Shown here: one piece after another, positions 60,476 to 64,000 of the stretch
How the letters are laid out: every line of letters starts with the position of its first letter
Numbering within the stretch: the stretch's first letter is position 1
Assembly (NCBI RefSeq): GCF_025147765.1
Contig: NZ_CP102265.1
Location: 2,517,001-2,581,000, forward strand
Origin: Blautia obeum ATCC 29174
GTDB lineage: Bacteria > Bacillota > Clostridia > Lachnospirales > Lachnospiraceae
Direction of reading: 5' to 3'
Length of the DNA: 64,000 nucleotides
Notes under the pieces: model-generated
Databases searched by the model: none
What the model was told of the DNA's origin: nothing
The model's input: only the letters and a program-made list of their open reading frames with translations
Made by a program: the position numbers and the translations under genes

Positions 60476-62433
60476 TTATATAGCTACTGCTTCTTCCCTT
60501 TCAGGCTCACTCTTTTTTTGATGTACAACAAATTCAGCAGCTCGATTAACTTCTTCCGGCTTTTTAAATGTTGGTACAGCTTTTCTTAATACTTCTCTTG
60601 CCTGTGAGTCATCTCCTGTTTCACAAACTTCTCTAAGCATATTCAGACGAGTATTAATTTCTTCCGGACTTAATGCTGAATCACGCTCAATAAATATCAT
60701 GCTGTTACTTGTTTTATCTAATTCTTCTGTTTTAACCAACAATTCTTCATATAACTTTTCTCCCGGTCTTAATCCTGTTTCCACAATTTCAATTCCCTGT
60801 ACACCAGACAATCGAATCATATTCTCTGCCAAATCCATTATTTTTACAGGCTGTCCCATATCCAATACAAAAAGCTCTCCATTATTTGCCATAGCTCCAC
60901 TTTGAAGTACAAGCTGTGATGCTTCTGGGATAGTCATAAAATATCGGATAATTCGCTTATCTGTAACTGTAACCGGTCCTCCATTAGCTATCTGACGTTT
61001 AAATAACGGAATAACTGACCCCGCACTACCTAATACATTTCCAAAACGTGTCGCACTGTACTTCACTTTTCCATGCGTACTTGCACTCTGTACAATCATT
61101 TCGCACATTCTCTTGGTAGCACCCATAACATTCGTAGGATTAACCGCTTTGTCCGTTGATACCATCATGAAACGTTCGGCTTCATATTTTTCACAAAGTT
61201 CTACCAGATTCTGTGTTCCAAATACATTGTTATAGATGGCTTCGATACAGTTATGTTCCATTAAAGGCACATGCTTATGTGCTGCTGCATTAATTACAAT
61301 CTGTGGATGATACTTAGCAAATACATGTTCCAGTGCTTTCTTGTGTGTAATAGAACAAATTTCAATCTGAAGATTTAAAGTATTTCCATATGCAATTTTT
61401 AATTCCTGCTGAACATCGTATGCACCATTTTCATAAATATCCAAAATAACAATCTGTTTCGGTTGCATCTTTGCCAACTGACGACACAGCTCCGATCCAA
61501 TGGAACCGCCACCACCAGTAATCAAAACAACTTTTCCTTTGTAATATTCATTTGTATGCTCATCAGATACCACCAATGGCTTTCTGAACAGTAATTCCTC
61601 AATATCAAATTCTCTTAAATGTCGCTTTCCTCCTGCCGCATAAACAGTCGGATAATCATAAACTTTTAATTTATATCCAGCATTTTTATAGTATTCATAT
61701 AATGTTTTCTTCTTTTCTGCGTCCATTGACGGTATGGCAAATACAATTTCCTGTACTTCGTACTCATTCAATTTTCTAAATGTTGCTTCATCTTCTGACC
61801 ATACCGGTAATCCTTGAATTTCACGACCTACTTTATTTTCATTAATATCAATAAAACATCTCGGAATGTATGCCGCTTCATCACTATTCAGAAGATCTTC
61901 CGCAAAGCTTACTCCTACACGTCCAGCTCCAATTATTGCTATTTTGATTTTCTGGACTTCTTTATCATTTCCTTTCTTTACTCTGCCGAATATATATATA
62001 ATAAGGAAGCTAAAAATCTTCCCTGATTAGTTTCCTTATTACTACATTTATATGCATATCTGTACATCATCCTTAATGCCAATGCGCCTAAGAGATTTAT
62101 ACTGCTCAAACACAGCATTCTCGCAAATGTAATTTTTTCAACTGGAAGAATCAGTTCTAAGATCAAATAGACAAAAAATGCTATTGCATCTGTATATAGC
62201 AATCGAATATAACACTGGATACCGCCATATCTCCAAATCTGTCCATATACATTTCCAATCAATCTAATTGAAAATACACATAACAGTGCAAGAACCATCT
62301 GCTGCATCATGCCTGAAATGGAAAGTTTATCATTTCCACCATAAAGTCCTAAAAGTAACACCGCTGATAATTCATACACAAGCAAATCGTATACAACCAA
62401 CATCCATCGAACATTACGCTTCTTATATTTCAT
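60476..62433 (-). pseudogene. CapD/PglF-type NDP-sugar 4,6-dehydratase, split by frameshift in a TA run
   Basis: Two frames together make one protein of about 650 residues. Frame 1 (62433-61978, 151 aa) has four membrane helices and stops at ...LYIYSAE. Frame 2 is open from about 62026 to 60476. It contains IAIIGAGRVGVSFAEDLL and CFIDINENKVGREI, then the catalytic domain with ITGGGGSIGSEL, STDKAVNPTNVMGATKR and SATRFGNVLGS. The frames overlap only at 61978-62026, which holds a TATATATATA run (61990-62000). Deleting one TA joins them as LLYIFGRVKKGNDK. The Met in place of the usual Tyr in the active site is typical of the PglF/FlaA1 group. Ribosome site GGAG precedes the ATG at 62433. Could be phase-variable OFF, decayed, or an assembly error. 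Confidence 0.85.
61990..62000. repeat. TA dinucleotide run at the frameshift in the dehydratase gene
   Basis: ATATATATATA (11 nt) lies within the only stretch open in both frames. One TA fewer, or two more, restores the reading frame. Confidence 0.85.
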
Positions 62434-62620
62434 TTGTATTTCTCCATCCGCAGGTTTTAATCTTACTTTTCCTGCATTTTCTTTTTTTGTTAAAAACTTA
62501 AATTTTCATCGTTCAATGAAGATCATTGTTCTTACTTGTTTCTCATATTCATTCTTACAATCTTTCCTTTTCATATAGTCCATTACCCCCCCAACAATTT
62601 TGGAGTCCTTAACACGACAA

Positions 62621-62662
62621 CTAGCCTGTGAATGTTCTATTTAAAGATCATTCGCAGGCTAG
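62621..62662. other. Long hairpin in the gap before the dehydratase gene
   Basis: CTAGCCTGTGAATG and CATTCGCAGGCTAG pair over 14 positions with one G-T, around a 14-nt loop. No T-run follows on either strand. The 362-nt gap (62434-62795) also holds a C7/G7 run (62586-62592) and no gene. It may be the remains of an inserted element that truncated the transferase gene. Confidence 0.55.
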
Positions 62663-62795
62663 GTCAAACCTCCTTATCATAATTTTTCAGCTTATAGTGT
62701 GGGTCAAAATAAGCATCCAAGAAACCATTCATTTATTCCGTTCCCCTTGCTTAACCGACACAACCATGCAGAAAAATTATCATAACCAGATTCGA

Positions 62796-63425
62796 CTAAG
62801 CCAGCGAAACCCCTGTAAAATCAAGGTTTTTCTTGGTTGTTCCTATTATACCGCTATCTCCAATAAAAATATCCCAAATCTGAGGCAGTTCATCCAATGA
62901 ATGACTGCGAAGGAATTTACCTACACGAGTAATATACTGTTCTGGATTTTCTAACTGATGTGTAGGCACATCATGTGGCGTACACATTTTCATTGATCTA
63001 AATTTATGCAACTTAAAATATCTTTTATTCTGTCCCATTCTCTTCTGGGTAAAAAGAACCGGACCTGGATCATCAATCTTTATTGCTAATGCAATAGCGC
63101 CCAGAATAGGACTAAGCACAACAAGACCACCAAATGAAAGGACAATATCAAATCCTCGTTTAATATATTTCTCATAGAAACCAACTTTATAATCAGAATC
63201 TCCAATCGCTTCCAAATGACCTCTAACACCATCTGCATTTTCTATTTCATCATCGTTTTCAATAAAAACGACTTTTTTGCCTTCTAAAGGATTCATCTGA
63301 TTTGACTCATCTTTATATTGACTTTTACCTATTTCTTTTTTTGCAACAAGAGATGTTATTACAAAAGTTGTTCCCATCGTTGCTGCAAGAATGCTCATTA
63401 TCTTTTTCCAGTTACCTTTTTTCAT
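62796..63425 (-). pseudogene. Sugar transferase, C-terminally truncated
   Basis: A 209-residue protein with the start of a bacterial sugar transferase. It has one N-terminal helix (8-28), a linker, a second re-entrant helix (KRGFDIVLSFGGLVVLSPIL), then VLFTQKRMGQNKRYFKLHKFRSMKM and HSLDELPQIWDIFIG. After that, where the family normally has MSVIGPRP and 60-80 more residues, it reads GDSGIIGTTKKNLDFTGVSLA and stops. The C-terminal substrate loop is therefore missing and the enzyme is probably inactive. The start overlaps the VOC stop by 4 nt. A complete transferase of the same type lies at 58.2-58.9 kb. Confidence 0.8.
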
Positions 63426-63781
63426 TTCAAAGTACTCCCACATTCTTTAATTTCTATTGGTAAACCATCTGGATCCTTTACAAAAGTAAATCTTCTGCCA
63501 AACCAGTCAGTTCTGATTTCTTCGATTTCCATATTCAAATCTTCTATCTTATCTACAGTGACTGCCACATGACGTAAGCCTTTAGCCTCTGGACTATTCA
63601 CTCTTTCTGGATGATTCGGATCCACAAAAATTTCAAGAGTTATGTTTCCACAAGTCATAAATACAACTATGTCATAACTTCTTTCAAATCTTTCGGTTTC
63701 TCTGAATCCTAACTTTTCATAGAATCTAAGACTATCTTCTGACGAAACAATTAATGCAATATGATCTAATCCTTGAACCAT
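63422..63781 (-). CDS. VOC family protein (glyoxalase-like)
   Basis: A 119-residue vicinal-oxygen-chelate domain protein. It begins GLDHIALIVSSEDSLRFYEKLGF, and carries GLRHVAVTVDKIEDLN and FVKDPDGLPIEI. The His and Glu positions expected for metal binding are present (GLDHIAL, ITLEIF, LRHVAV, PIEIKE). Substrate unknown; such genes occur next to sugar transferases in other Clostridia. GAAGGAG precedes the ATG, and the stop overlaps the transferase start. Confidence 0.9.
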   Translation of the reverse strand: MVQGLDHIALIVSSEDSLRFYEKLGFRETERFERSYDIVVFMTCGNITLEIFVDPNHPERVNSPEAKGLRHVAVTVDKIEDLNMEIEEIRTDWFGRRFTFVKDPDGLPIEIKECGSTLK

Positions 63782-63814
63782 AAAACTCCTTCACTAATTT
63801 ATGAATACACTAAT

Positions 63815-63846
63815 AGCCCGCTTCACTCCTCGAGTTCAGCAGGCTG
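63815..63846 (-). other. Imperfect hairpin upstream of the VOC gene
   Basis: AGCCCGCT and AGCAGGCT with an inner ACTC/GAGT pair. GAATACACT occurs on both sides (63803 and 63845). No T-run and no promoter recognised; the gap is otherwise plain. Confidence 0.35.
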
Positions 63847-63906
63847 AATACACTTATTCATTTTTAGTTTCTATTTTTCTTCTTCATCTTCATTCCCTGT
63901 TATTTA

Positions 63907-64000
63907 CTAAAAACCATGTTTACAACCACAATTTATTTGTTCAATAACTTCGAGCACGTTCGTGATCGGATGATCACTGTCTTTCCGGGCTCCACGGTGG
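63907..64000 (-). CDS. Possible C-terminal end of an upstream gene (cut by window edge)
   Basis: An open frame enters from the right edge and ends at TAG (63909-63907) after about 30 codons, ending VLEVIEQINCGCKHGF. No other strong evidence for coding exists in this short piece and I do not recognise it. It would be the gene before the VOC gene in the polysaccharide operon. Confidence 0.35.
   Translation of the reverse strand, partial: HRGARKDSDHPITNVLEVIEQINCGCKHGF

Noticed and set aside
62586..62592. G7/C7 run as a second phase-variation tract
   Set aside because: It is in a non-coding gap, not in a promoter spacer or reading frame that I can identify.

Overview
This 64-kb window looks like a chromosomal segment of a spore-forming, Gram-positive gut Clostridium, most likely Lachnospiraceae. 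The basis is the gene content (type III glutamine synthetase, a T-box before proS, short AGGAGG ribosome sites, moderate-to-low GC) and a block matching the Bacillus/Clostridium mazG-hup-rqcP-yabP-yabQ-divIC-spoIIE-tilS-hpt-ftsH order. Every gene I can support lies on the minus strand, so transcription runs from high to low coordinates. Both edges cut genes.

Layout from low to high coordinates. 0-7 kb: an unknown partial gene, a secreted FN3/lysozyme-like protein, ctpA, ftsX, ftsE, a CdaR-type regulator and a YitT membrane protein. 7-15 kb: a PqqD-like protein with an OPT oligopeptide transporter, then glutamine synthetase III followed by a MoxR-type AAA+ ATPase and a VWA protein, and a lipid kinase. 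15.4-15.8 kb: a tRNA operon (Val, Met, Met) with promoter and terminator. 16-26 kb: YdcF and SEC-C proteins, a membrane-anchored HAD phosphatase, purA-purB, a polar amino-acid ABC transporter, a cytoplasmic GH13 amylase and a macro-domain protein. 26-27.5 kb: an orphan prepilin-like gene and a non-coding array of seven 52-53-nt repeats. A related two-copy array lies at 25.5 kb. 27.8-41.4 kb: the ftsH-to-mazG sporulation/division block, a phosphohexomutase, a CotS-like spore coat protein, cca, and proS under a T-box leader. 41.4-44.2 kb: dCMP deaminase, rpiB, a Sua5-type synthase and an HD protein.

44-64 kb is accessory. Two AAA-ATPase/PD-(D/E)XK genes sit behind glmS. A 54-nt copy of the glmS 3' end lies between them, which suggests insertion of a 1.8-kb unit at the glmS tail. 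Upstream of glmS is an AT-rich surface-polysaccharide locus: ugd, a beta-propeller-like protein, flippase, polymerase, radical SAM enzyme, pyruvyltransferase, two GT2 enzymes, a sugar-phosphate transferase, a DegT aminotransferase, a CapD/PglF-type 4,6-dehydratase, a second but truncated sugar transferase and a VOC protein.

The most notable signals are: (1) the CapD/PglF gene is broken in a TA-dinucleotide run where loss of one TA restores the full frame, which suggests phase variation; (2) the glmS-tail duplication flanking an AAA/nuclease gene; (3) the helically phased repeat array; (4) a glnN-MoxR-VWA operon; (5) a spoIIE promoter with a 21-bp spacer, the class known for Spo0A-activated promoters. 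All functional calls come from reading the sequence; no database search was run.
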